From Avisuccinivibrio sp964424565 (lineage in GTDB: Bacteria > Pseudomonadota > Gammaproteobacteria > Enterobacterales > Succinivibrionaceae), in the NCBI GenBank assembly GCA_964424565.1, contig CAYRIZ010000009.1:1-46915 (forward strand): a DNA stretch of 46,915 nt, written 5' to 3'. Under the pieces are notes generated by a model. The model was not told the DNA's origin, did not search any database, and saw only the letters and a list, made by a program, of their open reading frames with translations. Position numbers and translations under genes: made by a program. The first letter of the stretch is position 1. Every line of letters starts with the position of its first letter. Shown here one piece after another: positions 38,576-46,915 of the stretch.

Positions 38576-39610
38576 TCAGCTGATGGTGACCTGAGCGCCG
38601 TCGGCACCAACAGGGGCGATGGAACCGGCTATAAAGGCCTTTTCACCTGCAGCCTGCAGAATGTCTACTGCCTTCTGGGCTTCAGCGGCCGGCAGGACCA
38701 CGATCATGCCTACGCCGCAGTTAAAGGTGCGCAGCATTTCATGGCGATCCACACCGCCCTTGAGCATCAGCCAGTCAAAGATCTCAGGCCACTGCCAGGC
38801 CTGCTCATTGATGGCGGCGCAGCAGCCTTCAGGCAGCACGCGCGGAATGTTCTCCCAGAAACCACCGCCGGTGATGTGAGCCATGGCATGCACATCCACT
38901 TCCTTGAGGAGCTGCAGCAGCGGCTTGACATAGATGCGGGTAGGCTCGAGCACGGCATCGGCCAGCAGGCGGCCGGAGGGCAGGGTCTCGGTTAAGGGAT
39001 CGGCACCGGCTTCCTTGATGATGCGGCGGATCAGGGAATAGCCGTTGGAGTGGGGACCGGAAGAGGCCAGGGCTACAATGGCATCGCCCACGGCAACTTT
39101 GGAACCGTCGATGATTTCGGAAGCTTCAACCACGCCTACGCTGAAGCCGGCCAGATCATAATCGCCGGTTTCATACATGCCCGGCATTTCGGCAGTTTCA
39201 CCGCCCACCAGGGCGCAGCCGGCCATCTCGCAGCCTTTGGCTATGCCTTCGACCACAGAGGCAGCAGTATCTACATCCAGTTTGCCGGTGGCATAGTAAT
39301 CCAGGAAGAGCAGAGGCTCGGCACCCTGTACTACCAGATCATTGACGCACATGGCCACCAGATCTATACCCACGGTATTGTGCCGCTTCAGGTCTATGGC
39401 CAGGCGCAGCTTGGTGCCCACGCCGTCAGTACCGGAGACCAGCACAGGTTCTTTGTAACCCTGGGGAATGCGGGTCAGGGCTCCAAAGCCGCCCAGACCG
39501 CCGATCACTTCAGGCCTGGTGGTACGCTTTACCGGGCCCTTGATTCTTTCCACCAATTCCTCACCGGCATCAATGTCGACACCAGCATCCTTGTAAGTCA
39601 AATGAGCCAT
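38576..39610 (-). CDS. purM: Phosphoribosylformylglycinamidine cyclo-ligase (AIR synthetase)
   Basis: Catalyses ATP-dependent closure of FGAM to AIR in purine synthesis. 344 residues (E. coli 345). Typical blocks are YKDAGVDIDAG, SGTDGVGTKLRLA, GIDLVAMCVNDLVVQGAEPL, GGETAEMPGMY, GLASSGPHSNGYSL-like ALASSGPHSNGYS, and HITGGGFWENIPR. GGAG precedes the ATG. It is transcribed alone and divergent from the DUF2066-hda pair. In E. coli purM is followed by purN; here purN is not adjacent. Confidence 0.97.
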   Translation of the reverse strand: MAHLTYKDAGVDIDAGEELVERIKGPVKRTTRPEVIGGLGGFGALTRIPQGYKEPVLVSGTDGVGTKLRLAIDLKRHNTVGIDLVAMCVNDLVVQGAEPLLFLDYYATGKLDVDTAASVVEGIAKGCEMAGCALVGGETAEMPGMYETGDYDLAGFSVGVVEASEIIDGSKVAVGDAIVALASSGPHSNGYSLIRRIIKEAGADPLTETLPSGRLLADAVLEPTRIYVKPLLQLLKEVDVHAMAHITGGGFWENIPRVLPEGCCAAINEQAWQWPEIFDWLMLKGGVDRHEMLRTFNCGVGMIVVLPAAEAQKAVDILQAAGEKAFIAGSIAPVGADGAQVTIS

Positions 39611-39759
39611 GCTGACTGATCTCCACTTGCAAAACTAAAAAGATGGCACATTTTACTGTAAAGATGACAAAATTGCGCAGAAAGGGACCAAAAACAGGGA
39701 ATAAAAGCCAAAAGAAGGCAGTCTGGTACAGTGCGTATCACGATTTTGCGGCCTATCTT

Positions 39760-39768
39760 TGCTAAAAT
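39760..39768 (+). promoter_or_regulatory. Extended -10 element before the DUF2066 gene
   Basis: TGCTAAAAT, the same extended -10 form as before zipA, lies about 30 bases before the DUF2066 start in the 186-base gap diverging from purM. Confidence 0.4.
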
Positions 39769-39796
39769 AAGCGCCATCGCATTATTGGAGTGAAAG

Positions 39797-41026
39797 ATGT
39801 CAGCAATTTTAAAATCACGTCTGCAGATTTTAACTGCCGCCGTACTGTGGACAGTCCTGGTTCCGGTGGCTGGTGCTGAAGATGACTTTGCCCAGGCGGC
39901 TGTGGCAGCAGAGCCGGCTGCGGCTGCGACAGACTCTGCGGTCTCCTTTACGGTGCACAAAAGCCTGTCCTCCGGACTTGATGCAGCCCTGGGAGAAGCC
40001 TACGGGGAGCTGGTCTCCTCCCTGAGTGCCGGCAGTTTCTATCCTGAGCCCGGGGATGCTGATCATGCCTTAAGCTCGGCTGTCATTGCCGGCGGCACGG
40101 TGACCCTTGAATTTGATGAGCAGCGCGTCAGGGCGCAGCTGCGCTCACAGGGAGTGAGCGCCTGGCAGGGGACGGAGCAACCAGTGCTGGTCTGGATGAC
40201 CGATGACAGTTACAGCTCGGTTTCCCTGATTGACGGACCGCATCTGACTGCTTTTGCCCGTGCGCTCAATAATGCAGCCGGGCAGGTCAGACTGCGTCTG
40301 ATGTATCCCATACTGGATCTGGATGATGTCACCCGTGTTTCCCCTGAGACCGTGCGATCCGGCAGCACCGCGGCCCTGGCCGAAGCCTCCGGGCGCTATG
40401 GTTCAGATTACATTCTCAGTGCCGCGGTCAGCGCAGCTGATGACGGTATGCAGACTGTGGTCTGGCGCCTGCTGGACAAAACAGGCAGCAGCCTGGCTGC
40501 CGCTTCCCTGCAGGGACCGGAGCAGGAAACTGCCGTCACTGTGGCCGGTGATGTAGCCCGCCGGCTGATGAATGCCGCCGCCGAGCAGGGGCATGTGCAG
40601 GCCGGAGACGACACTGAGTCGGACCGGGTACAGTATCCTGATGCCCGCAGTGCTGATGCCTTTGAGCTGGGCCCTTATCAGGGACTGGTGCGCATCAGGA
40701 TCTCAGGGGTAAATTCCCTGGCCGATCTGCCGGCCATACGCAATGCCCTGATCACTTACGGCTATCAGGACACTATGTCTGTGGTGGCAGTAGATCAGGA
40801 TGCCCTGATCCTGGATGTGCCTACAGGATCTGATCCGCAGATCCTGGACGGCAGTCTGACCCGTTCCTCTGAGTTTGGTAAAAACGGTCCCTGGTCTTAT
40901 GTGTGGCAGCAGGGCAGTCCTGCCGAGGCTGCAGGCAAAGGCGTGGGTACGCTGGGGCCTTCTGCGCTGCATTCGGCCGGTTCCGTCAGTGCGGTACGCC
41001 TGAGTGCGGCGGAAAATGGAGGCTGA
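39797..41026 (+). CDS. DUF2066 domain protein
   Basis: A 409-residue exported protein with a signal peptide (residues 1-27, ending VAGA/EDD). The body matches DUF2066: an N-terminal RxALxxAYGEL-like segment, RAQLRSQGVSAWQGTEQPVLVWM, then DGPHLTAFARALNNAAGQVRLRL and a C-terminal beta-rich region. The function of DUF2066 is unknown. In related gammaproteobacteria this gene family lies between purM and hda, as here, and the hda start follows four bases later. Its Ala/Glu-rich N-terminus is low in complexity. Confidence 0.85.
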   Translation: MSAILKSRLQILTAAVLWTVLVPVAGAEDDFAQAAVAAEPAAAATDSAVSFTVHKSLSSGLDAALGEAYGELVSSLSAGSFYPEPGDADHALSSAVIAGGTVTLEFDEQRVRAQLRSQGVSAWQGTEQPVLVWMTDDSYSSVSLIDGPHLTAFARALNNAAGQVRLRLMYPILDLDDVTRVSPETVRSGSTAALAEASGRYGSDYILSAAVSAADDGMQTVVWRLLDKTGSSLAAASLQGPEQETAVTVAGDVARRLMNAAAEQGHVQAGDDTESDRVQYPDARSADAFELGPYQGLVRIRISGVNSLADLPAIRNALITYGYQDTMSVVAVDQDALILDVPTGSDPQILDGSLTRSSEFGKNGPWSYVWQQGSPAEAAGKGVGTLGPSALHSAGSVSAVRLSAAENGG

Positions 41027-41029
41027 AAT

Positions 41030-41764
41030 ATGGCCGGCCAGGACAGTCCGCGCAGTCAAACACAACTTCCGCTTGATTTCAGGCTTGAAGTAGAGGGTTC
41101 CTTTTCCTCATTTGTCTACGGCCGCAATGCCCCTGCCGTCAAGCTGCTGCGTAAGGCGCTGCATGAGGCCCACAATGAGCTCTACTATGTGTTTGGTCCG
41201 TCCTCCTGCGGCAAAACTCATCTGCTCACTGCGCTCTTCAGGGACTGCCGGCGTCCGGCCCATGAGATCTTTTTCATCGATCTGAAGGCAGCCTGCGGGT
41301 TATCTCCGGCTCTGCTGAACGTGGAAGTGCCGCCGGTGCTGCTGCTGGACAATGTAGATGCCCTGTGCGGCAACCCTGAGTGGGAACTGGCCCTGTTTGC
41401 CATGTTCAATCGCTGGGTGGATCGGCACAGCGGCATATTGATTGCCTCAGCCTCTTCCTCGGCCAATCGTATTCCCTTTGCCATGCCTGATCTCAACACC
41501 CGCTTTGAGCACGGCGTCACGCTGCCGCTGCAGCCGCTCAATGAGCGGGAATGTCAGGAAGCGCTGATCCTCAAGGCTCATCTGCGCGGCTTTAAGATGC
41601 CCAAGCGGGTGGCCGCCTATTTGGTGCGCAACTTAAACCGTGATATGGGAAGACTGACTGCCGTGCTCAATCTGCTGGATGAAGAAACCATGCGCGAGCA
41701 GCATGAACTTACGGTACCCTTTGTCAAAAAGATCCTGGAACACAGCTCCTTTGCACCTCTTTAA
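41030..41764 (+). CDS. hda: DnaA inactivator Hda
   Basis: A 244-residue AAA+ protein that, with the sliding clamp, stimulates ATP hydrolysis by DnaA to prevent re-initiation. The N-terminal clamp-binding motif is TQLPLDF (QxLPL type). The Walker A is FGPSSCGKTHLL, Walker B is VLLLDNVDALCG, and the Arg finger region RIPFAMPDLNTRFEHG follows. The C-terminal VAAYLVRNLNRDMGRL matches. GGAGG inside the end of the DUF2066 gene serves as ribosome-binding site, so the two genes are coupled. Confidence 0.95.
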   Translation: MAGQDSPRSQTQLPLDFRLEVEGSFSSFVYGRNAPAVKLLRKALHEAHNELYYVFGPSSCGKTHLLTALFRDCRRPAHEIFFIDLKAACGLSPALLNVEVPPVLLLDNVDALCGNPEWELALFAMFNRWVDRHSGILIASASSSANRIPFAMPDLNTRFEHGVTLPLQPLNERECQEALILKAHLRGFKMPKRVAAYLVRNLNRDMGRLTAVLNLLDEETMREQHELTVPFVKKILEHSSFAPL

Positions 41765-41964
41765 AGGCATGCCCCGGGGCTGATCTGCAGCCGGACTGCT
41801 GCCTGAACCTTCTCTACGTAATTTCAAAATTTCACCCAGCCGCAAACGGCATAGGAATGCGCCCTGCAGGCCCTTTTTATGGGGTCAAAAGTGCAAAACA
41901 CAGTAGGGAGGGCAAGGAGGGCAAACAGGCGTCGCGCCGGACGCCTTGAGGTGTGTAAGAGAGA

Positions 41965-42408
41965 CTAATCCTGCGCGGCCTGATCCAGGATAAGGTGGAC
42001 GGCCTCGGTAAACTGATCGTAGGCTATAGTGGCACCTGAGATCTTGTCCACCTGCTCAATATGCTGCTGTTCCAGGAGTTTTTGGCGGTAGATTTTCATG
42101 GCGGCCACGGCTCTCTGCGCCCTTTCATAAAAGCCGCTGTTGCCAAGATTGCCAGCCTCACGTCCGTAGTTTTCATCCTTAATCTCTCCGCTGCGCTGAT
42201 AGGTGACATACTCACAGGCTGTGATTTGATTGTCCGCAAAGGTGATCACCACCCTGGCGTAAGCTCCGTCTTCATCGGGGGAACTTAAGGCCTCGTAGGT
42301 GCCGTCTTTATAGGAGATCTCGCCGCAGCCTGACAGCAGGCCCGCAAGCAGAGCCAACACACACAGCAGCCTCGGACGGGAGAGGGATCTTGTGGTACCT
42401 GATTTCAT
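41965..42408 (-). CDS. FMN-binding-domain lipoprotein
   Basis: A 147-residue lipoprotein (lipobox LSGC, Cys28) with a small FMN-binding domain. The signature SGAT is at 124-127 (DKISGATIAY), the motif whose last Thr receives covalent FMN from ApbE. The fold starts with SYKDGTYEALSSPDEDG, typical of the family. It is the last gene of the iron-uptake cluster; its ATG overlaps the ATPase stop (TGATG). In related P19/FTR1 clusters, thioredoxin-like proteins occupy this place, so the flavoprotein may supply electrons for periplasmic iron reduction. That role is inferred. Confidence 0.85.
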   Translation of the reverse strand: MKSGTTRSLSRPRLLCVLALLAGLLSGCGEISYKDGTYEALSSPDEDGAYARVVITFADNQITACEYVTYQRSGEIKDENYGREAGNLGNSGFYERAQRAVAAMKIYRQKLLEQQHIEQVDKISGATIAYDQFTEAVHLILDQAAQD

Positions 42409-43112
42409 CACTCCACTATCTCCTCACCGTTTGGGTCCAGCATAAACTCTTTGCCGTCATGGCGGGCTTTTTTGAGTCTGCCGTGATCCAAAATTACCGT
42501 GCGCTGGGCACACTCAGCCACCTCGGGATCGTGGGTTACCACAATCAGGGTGCGTCCGGCCTGATGCATTTTGGAGAACAATTCCATTACCAGATGCTCA
42601 TTGGCCTCATCGAGGTTGCCGGTGGGTTCGTCGGCGAGGATGATCTTGGGGTAGTTGATGATGGCGCGGGCTATACAGACACGCTGCTGTTCACCTCCTG
42701 ACAGCTGAGAAGGCAGGTGATGGGCGCGTTTTTCCAGACCCACCTGAGCCAAAGCCTCCAGGGCCTCCTTTTCATCGGGCATGGAGTGGTAGTACTGGGC
42801 CAGCATCACATTTTCCAGGGCAGTCAGATAATTGACCAGATGGAACTGCTGAAAGACCAGGCCGATCTTTTCGCGGCGGATATAGGTCAGATCCTGCTCC
42901 TTGAGAGTTGAGATATCCTCACCGTCGAGTATGACCTTACCCAAGGAAGGTTTGTCCATACAGCCTATGATGTTCATCAGCGTGGATTTGCCTGAACCTG
43001 ACGGACCCATGATAGCCAGCCACTCGCCTTCCTGCACGGATAAATTGACATCATCCAGGGCTTTGAGACTGCCGTAAATCTTGCTTACATGCTGAAGACT
43101 TAAAATTGCCAT
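42408..43112 (-). CDS. ABC transporter ATPase (MacB/LolD-like)
   Basis: A 234-residue ATPase of the MacB/LolD class. Walker A is GPSGSGKST, the signature is LSGGEQQRV, Walker B is ILADEPTGNLDE, and the H-loop is VVTHDPEVA. It partners the two FtsX-like permeases just upstream. Such ATPases drive mechanotransmission or lipoprotein and small-molecule export rather than uptake. In the P19/FTR1-associated clusters (as in Campylobacter Cj1658-Cj1665 and E. coli F11 fetMP) an ATPase of this kind is present, with undefined role in iron acquisition. Confidence 0.93.
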   Translation of the reverse strand: MAILSLQHVSKIYGSLKALDDVNLSVQEGEWLAIMGPSGSGKSTLMNIIGCMDKPSLGKVILDGEDISTLKEQDLTYIRREKIGLVFQQFHLVNYLTALENVMLAQYYHSMPDEKEALEALAQVGLEKRAHHLPSQLSGGEQQRVCIARAIINYPKIILADEPTGNLDEANEHLVMELFSKMHQAGRTLIVVTHDPEVAECAQRTVILDHGRLKKARHDGKEFMLDPNGEEIVE

Positions 43113-43126
43113 AATAAACCCCTTCT

Positions 43127-44263
43127 TTACTCGCCTTTTAGTACAATCACCGGGTCAACTTTGGATGCCTGATTAATGGGAATGCAGCTGGCCGCAGCCG
43201 TCAGGAGCATGGCCGCGACTATGGTGCAGATGATGATGGTAAAGTCCTCTTCTATGGGATTGGCAAAAACCTCGGTGCTCACATAGTAGGCAAAAAAGAA
43301 GCCCAACACGGCCCCCAGCATGCCTCCGGCGGCCCCCAGGATCACCGACTGACTTAAGAATTCACGCATAATCCCCATGGTGGAGGCCCCCAGGGCTTTT
43401 TTCAGGCCAATCTCCTGCCGCCGCTCGGAGACCACGGCCATCATGGTGGTGGCCACACACACTGCGGTAAGCAGCACTATGACTACGGTTACTATATAGA
43501 CCAGGGACTGCAGTTTTTCCAAAACCCTTCCTTCAGAGGAGGCCAGGCGCTTGACCAGCTGCGGGTGATATTGATCATTGAGTAAGGACAATTCCTGCTC
43601 AATTGCACTCAGCCGCTGCGCTGAAACGGCCACTGAGCACTCTATGACATCAAACAGCGCCGGCTGACCGGTTAAGGCCTCCAGGGATGGTAGACTCAAA
43701 TAGATATAACCTTCCTCGGAGGAGCCTGAGCTGACAATGCCGCTGACCTTAAAGCGCATTTCCTTTTTGTCGCCATTGGACGCGTAATAGACCAGATCTA
43801 AACTGTCGCCGGTACGGGCCCGCAGGTGCTCTGAGACCTCCCGGCCAATGAGGATATCTGTGCTGCGCACCGGCAGCTGTCCGTCAATGCCCCAGTAGGG
43901 AGAGGTTTTGATCACAGAGGAAAAATCAGTGCCGGCGGCCAGCAGGGGCTGATCATTGATGCGCACATGCTCGTAGGAAAAAGGAGTGAGGCCTATTAGA
44001 TCGGCAGATCCTATAAGATTGGCCGTATCGCTCAGGGCCTGCTCATTCAGCCTGATCTCCGCGGTGCGCGGGGTGATAATCAGGTTGGCCCCGTAGTTGC
44101 GAAAGGACTTGCTCATCTGCCTGGGCACATCATAGTAAATGGTGATAAGTCCGCACAACACAGCCGCTCCCATGGCCACGGCCAGCAGCGCAATCAGCAG
44201 ACGCGAGCGCCTTCTGACCAGGGAGGCCAGGGTCATGATCATAAATAATCTGGATTTGCGCAT
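43127..44263 (-). CDS. FtsX-like ABC permease (MacB type), first
   Basis: A 378-residue membrane protein with one N-terminal membrane segment (about 15-40), a large periplasmic MacB-PCD-like domain (about 45-230), and three C-terminal segments. The C-terminal core AVVSERRQEIGLKKALGAS is the FtsX/MacB signature that contacts the ATPase. It is 15 bases upstream of the ATPase gene and two bases downstream of the next permease gene, so the cluster is one operon. It probably forms a heterodimer with the larger permease. Confidence 0.92.
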   Translation of the reverse strand: MRKSRLFMIMTLASLVRRRSRLLIALLAVAMGAAVLCGLITIYYDVPRQMSKSFRNYGANLIITPRTAEIRLNEQALSDTANLIGSADLIGLTPFSYEHVRINDQPLLAAGTDFSSVIKTSPYWGIDGQLPVRSTDILIGREVSEHLRARTGDSLDLVYYASNGDKKEMRFKVSGIVSSGSSEEGYIYLSLPSLEALTGQPALFDVIECSVAVSAQRLSAIEQELSLLNDQYHPQLVKRLASSEGRVLEKLQSLVYIVTVVIVLLTAVCVATTMMAVVSERRQEIGLKKALGASTMGIMREFLSQSVILGAAGGMLGAVLGFFFAYYVSTEVFANPIEEDFTIIICTIVAAMLLTAAASCIPINQASKVDPVIVLKGE

Positions 44264-44264
44264 A

Positions 44265-45539
44265 TCAGTGACCTCCGTGTAAGACCAGAGCCGGGCGCAG
44301 CGAGGTCAGCAGTCTTAAAGCCGGCAGGGAGCCGAGCAGGGTAACCAGGATCACCAGCACCGCCACGGTGGGGATGACAAAGAGTTTGACGCTCACCTGT
44401 GAGGAGAACACGCTCATGCTGATGATTTGGGCAAAGCCTATCCCCAAAGCAAAGCCCACCACCGCTCCGCCCAAAGCCGTGACCATGATGTCGGTGAGGA
44501 TTAACAAATTGACCTCATAGTTGCGCGCCCCTATGGCCTTGAGCAGGCCCACTTCCTTACTGCGCTCCATCACCGCGGCTGTAACCAGGTTGGAGATGCC
44601 CAAAGCAGAGCCCAATAAACTCAAGATGGTGATCAGCAGCATCAGCAGCTGTGTTTTATCCAAAATGGCGCCTTCGGACTGAGCCACCTGCCGCACGGCC
44701 TTGGCTACGGCATTGGGCATAACCTCTTCTATCTGATAACAAATGGAGCTGACATAGGCTGTGCAGTACCAGGTTTCCATTTCCTTTAAGGACAGGGCTT
44801 TGGGATTTTGCGCCGCCTTGCGTGCCAGATCATTGTCCGGGGTGGTCAGGGCACTTACCTGCACTTTCTGTACCTTGCCCTCCAGATGGCCCAAAGCCTG
44901 TACCAAAGCCAGAGGGGCATAGAGTTTGTCATCATCCTCATCGCCGCTGTGGAAAATGCCCGTGATCTGTACTGAGGTATGGGCAGAGCCATTGTCAATT
45001 ACCAGCTGTGACCCCACCTTAAGATTTAAGCTCTGGGCCAGATTCTGCCCTGCCATGACTGCAGACAAATTTTCATCGTCAGGCCACGCCCCGTCTACCG
45101 TCCACCAGCTTTTCAAACTGATCAGCGAGCAGTCAAACTCCTCTGAAGTGGGGAGGGTCAGATGCTTGTTATACCAGCTGCCCACCACAGGCAGCGGGGT
45201 ACCTGTGTCTGCCTGTTTGACCTCAATCTCCAGCAGAGGGGCAAAATCCACTATGTTAAAGGCCCAGAATATGGTCTTGATTTTGCCCAGATCAGCCTCG
45301 TCCAAATAGTGATCAGTGCTTTGCAGACCGTACAGATCGCTGAGCACCGAGCTGCCCTTGGGCTGCACGGTGATATTGGCGCCGTAGGCCTTGAGTTCAC
45401 GGTTGACCTTATCGCCCACATCCATCATCACATTGAGCATGGCTGTGGCCAGCGATGAGCCCAGGGCTATGGTCAGGGCAATCATCAGCATTTTGCTTTT
45501 CTGCCGCAGCAGCGCTCCTTTCAACAAACGAAAGAACAT
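44265..45539 (-). CDS. FtsX-like ABC permease (MacB type), second
   Basis: A 424-residue paralogue of the neighbouring permease, with the same plan: N-terminal membrane segment, large periplasmic domain (about 45-300), then three membrane segments. The core AVMERSKEVGLLKAIGARN is the FtsX signature. I start at ATG 45539 because AGAGG lies five bases upstream; a GTG six bases earlier is possible. Heterodimeric FtsX permease pairs with a shared ATPase are the rule in FTR1/P19-linked clusters. The role in iron uptake is not established. Confidence 0.92.
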   Translation of the reverse strand: MFFRLLKGALLRQKSKMLMIALTIALGSSLATAMLNVMMDVGDKVNRELKAYGANITVQPKGSSVLSDLYGLQSTDHYLDEADLGKIKTIFWAFNIVDFAPLLEIEVKQADTGTPLPVVGSWYNKHLTLPTSEEFDCSLISLKSWWTVDGAWPDDENLSAVMAGQNLAQSLNLKVGSQLVIDNGSAHTSVQITGIFHSGDEDDDKLYAPLALVQALGHLEGKVQKVQVSALTTPDNDLARKAAQNPKALSLKEMETWYCTAYVSSICYQIEEVMPNAVAKAVRQVAQSEGAILDKTQLLMLLITILSLLGSALGISNLVTAAVMERSKEVGLLKAIGARNYEVNLLILTDIMVTALGGAVVGFALGIGFAQIISMSVFSSQVSVKLFVIPTVAVLVILVTLLGSLPALRLLTSLRPALVLHGGH

Positions 45540-45547
45540 AAGCACCT

Positions 45548-46846
45548 CTATCTAAAGCGTTTCTTTTCAACTTCCAGATCAGCCAGTCTGATGAGGATCT
45601 CACCTTGTTCTATGGTGTAGGGCAGGGGTATGGGATTGCAGCCGCCCTTGTAGCCTATGGTGTTGATATTCATGACCACATCACACAGCATGCACACCAC
45701 CTGACCCGAGCGCTCGTAATAACCGGTGGCGCCGCAGATCTCACAGGCATCAAAGCCTATGCCAAAGGAGGATCCCTGTTTTTGAATGATGATAAAGCGC
45801 ACGGTAATGCCATCAGGCGTCTGATAGTGGAAACGGTGCAGTTTCCGGTCACTCACCTGCGTTAGGGGAATGTGGGCCCAGGTGTCATCCTGCACATACT
45901 CCTCGGCCGGGGAGAGGGTAAAACCGCGGTTTTGATAGTCTTTGATGATGGTGAGGTCACATAAAATTACCGCCGTCAGGATCAGGCAGCTCACGCACAA
46001 AGCCCGGCCACGCCTGATAAAGGACAAAGCCTTGCGTCTTAAGGCCGGATTGGCAAATTCACCGGTTAAGGCGCGGTAGCGCCACAGCAGAATCACCACC
46101 GGGATCACCAATATCGCCAGCATCAGGTAAATAAAAATCTGGGCATGGTTGATGGTGAATTTGACGTAGTTGAATAAAGTGCGGTCAAAGGGGATAAGCC
46201 GGCGCGCCAGCAGCAGCTGCAGTAAGGTACTGGCGTTGGAGATCAGCCCTACTGCGGTGATAAGTCCGGCTGCAGTCAGAATTTCATAGCGGCGCAGCCG
46301 GCAGGTGAGGTAAAAGGCTGCCACAAACAGCAGGATCATGATCAGGGAGCCTGCCACCCAGCCCAAAGCCGTAAATAAAAATTCTGTGGACAGGATGCTC
46401 TGATTGGACAGGACAAAATCTGTGGGATCAAGGTAGTAGTCAGGCAGGACGTAGAAGAGCAGGGCGCAGGCATACAAGGTTAAGGCTGCCGCCTCACAGG
46501 CGGTCAGGGCACTGCCTTTTTCGTCCTCCTCGGTAATAAAAACACGGCCCTGGCCCTGATGATCGGTGGCGCGGCGCACGGATACAAACATGCTGACCAT
46601 AAAGAGAAGACCGCCGGCTACTGCCACGCTCAGTACTCCCAGATTGACTAATTCCTGATTGATCAGGCGCGTGTTGTGCTTGACCAGCGCAAAGATAAAG
46701 GCGCAGACGGCCGTGAACGGCAGGGCGTATTTCAGGGTTTTTAAGGCAAAACCTTTTTTAAAACTGGTCAGCACTCCCAGGAAGACAGCCAAGCATAAGG
46801 TTATGACCGTCAGCTCTGAGACAGTGCTTACGAAAAACTTGAGCAT
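45548..46846 (-). CDS. DUF2318 membrane protein, P19/FTR1-type iron-uptake cluster
   Basis: A 432-residue membrane protein with about eight hydrophobic segments in the first ~300 residues, then a C-terminal DUF2318 domain. The domain carries two CxxC pairs (CEICGATGYYERSGQVVCMLC) and a later Cys in YKGGCNPIPLP, likely binding a metal or heme-like cofactor. The same architecture occurs next to P19 and FTR1 in Campylobacter jejuni and the fetMP-type clusters, where it is thought to move electrons or metal across the membrane. It heads the preserved part of the operon, with permeases, ATPase and flavolipoprotein following. Confidence 0.85.
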   Translation of the reverse strand: MLKFFVSTVSELTVITLCLAVFLGVLTSFKKGFALKTLKYALPFTAVCAFIFALVKHNTRLINQELVNLGVLSVAVAGGLLFMVSMFVSVRRATDHQGQGRVFITEEDEKGSALTACEAAALTLYACALLFYVLPDYYLDPTDFVLSNQSILSTEFLFTALGWVAGSLIMILLFVAAFYLTCRLRRYEILTAAGLITAVGLISNASTLLQLLLARRLIPFDRTLFNYVKFTINHAQIFIYLMLAILVIPVVILLWRYRALTGEFANPALRRKALSFIRRGRALCVSCLILTAVILCDLTIIKDYQNRGFTLSPAEEYVQDDTWAHIPLTQVSDRKLHRFHYQTPDGITVRFIIIQKQGSSFGIGFDACEICGATGYYERSGQVVCMLCDVVMNINTIGYKGGCNPIPLPYTIEQGEILIRLADLEVEKKRFR

Positions 46847-46857
46847 TTGGCATTCTC

Positions 46858-46915
46858 TTATACTCGACTTTCGGGATAAGAAAATCCTGATAAACCCACT
46901 TCCAGCAAGGGGTTG
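46858..46915 (-). CDS. Partial 3' end of an upstream gene, possibly P19
   Basis: The minus strand is open from the window edge to a TAA at 46858-46860, reading NPLLEVGLSGFSYPESRV. It ends 11 bases before the DUF2318 start. P19-type iron proteins end with a similar KPF-V-Y-F-Y pattern, and P19 is the expected neighbour here, but 18 residues cannot prove it. Confidence 0.35.
   Translation of the reverse strand, partial: NPLLEVGLSGFSYPESRV

Noticed and set aside
39640..39700. Possible PurR operator upstream of purM
   Set aside because: Only isolated TTTGC/GCAAA half motifs are present; no paired 16-bp site is visible.

Overview
This 46.9 kb window is chromosomal DNA of a gammaproteobacterium. 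Several gene neighbourhoods match Escherichia coli: crr-ptsI next to cysZ, zipA-ligA, rnhA/dnaQ with mltD and gmhA, pyrBI, holD-rimI, pntAB, and purM beside hda. The gene content fits an anaerobic or facultative host-associated lineage such as the Succinivibrionaceae/Aeromonadales: a P19/FTR1-type iron-uptake accessory cluster, sugar uptake by ABC systems, a split transketolase and a pectinase. That placement is inference. Base composition is moderately GC-rich, ATA isoleucine codons are common, and the AT-rich stretches at 20.6-20.76, 21.95-22.52 and 36.0-36.15 kb stand out.

Layout. 0.5-4.3 kb: glycine-zipper lipoprotein, RlmD-like 23S rRNA methyltransferase, DUF362 protein, nitroreductase. 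4.4-7.5 kb, minus strand: pyrBI with a structured leader, and a secreted GH28 pectinase. 7.75 kb: tRNA-Trp. 7.9-14.5 kb, plus strand: metallo-beta-lactamase-fold protein, VOC protein, probable holD with a Pro/Gln repeat, rimI, pntAB, xerD. 14.5-17.45 kb, minus strand: crr-ptsI-cysZ. 17.6-20.5 kb: zipA-ligA. 20.5-22.5 kb: rearranged segment. 22.5-34.2 kb: one large sugar or polyol operon with its regulator. 34.3-37.8 kb: mltD-rnhA diverging from dnaQ-gmhA. 37.9-41.8 kb: cupin, purM, DUF2066 protein, hda. 42-46.9 kb, minus strand: FMN-binding lipoprotein, ABC ATPase, two FtsX-like permeases, DUF2318 membrane protein and probably the end of P19.

Two regions stand out. (1) The PTS pair at the ancestral pts locus has intact reading frames but has lost catalytic residues. 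EIIA-Glc has Thr in place of both active-site His. EI keeps its His but has lost the catalytic Cys, the Asn-Asp metal site and arginines of the PEP site. ptsH is absent from the locus. This suggests a phosphotransfer system turned into a non-catalytic regulatory or vestigial pair. (2) Downstream of ligA, a duplication has copied the promoter and first ~23 codons of the downstream SDR gene and fused them in frame to a copy of the LigA BRCT domain. The result is a free-standing 105-residue BRCT protein with its own terminator. An internally deleted group II intron of about 357 bp sits exactly behind that terminator, and a third, degraded ligA tail follows.

The sugar operon encodes a ribose-type ABC importer (binding protein, DUF2291 lipoprotein, ATPase, permease), two short-chain dehydrogenases, an FGGY kinase, a two-subunit transketolase, an AraC-type regulator and a second, MglB-like binding protein. 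Together they could import a sugar or polyol, interconvert it to a ketose, phosphorylate it and feed it to the pentose phosphate pathway by C2 transfer. The substrate cannot be read from the sequence.
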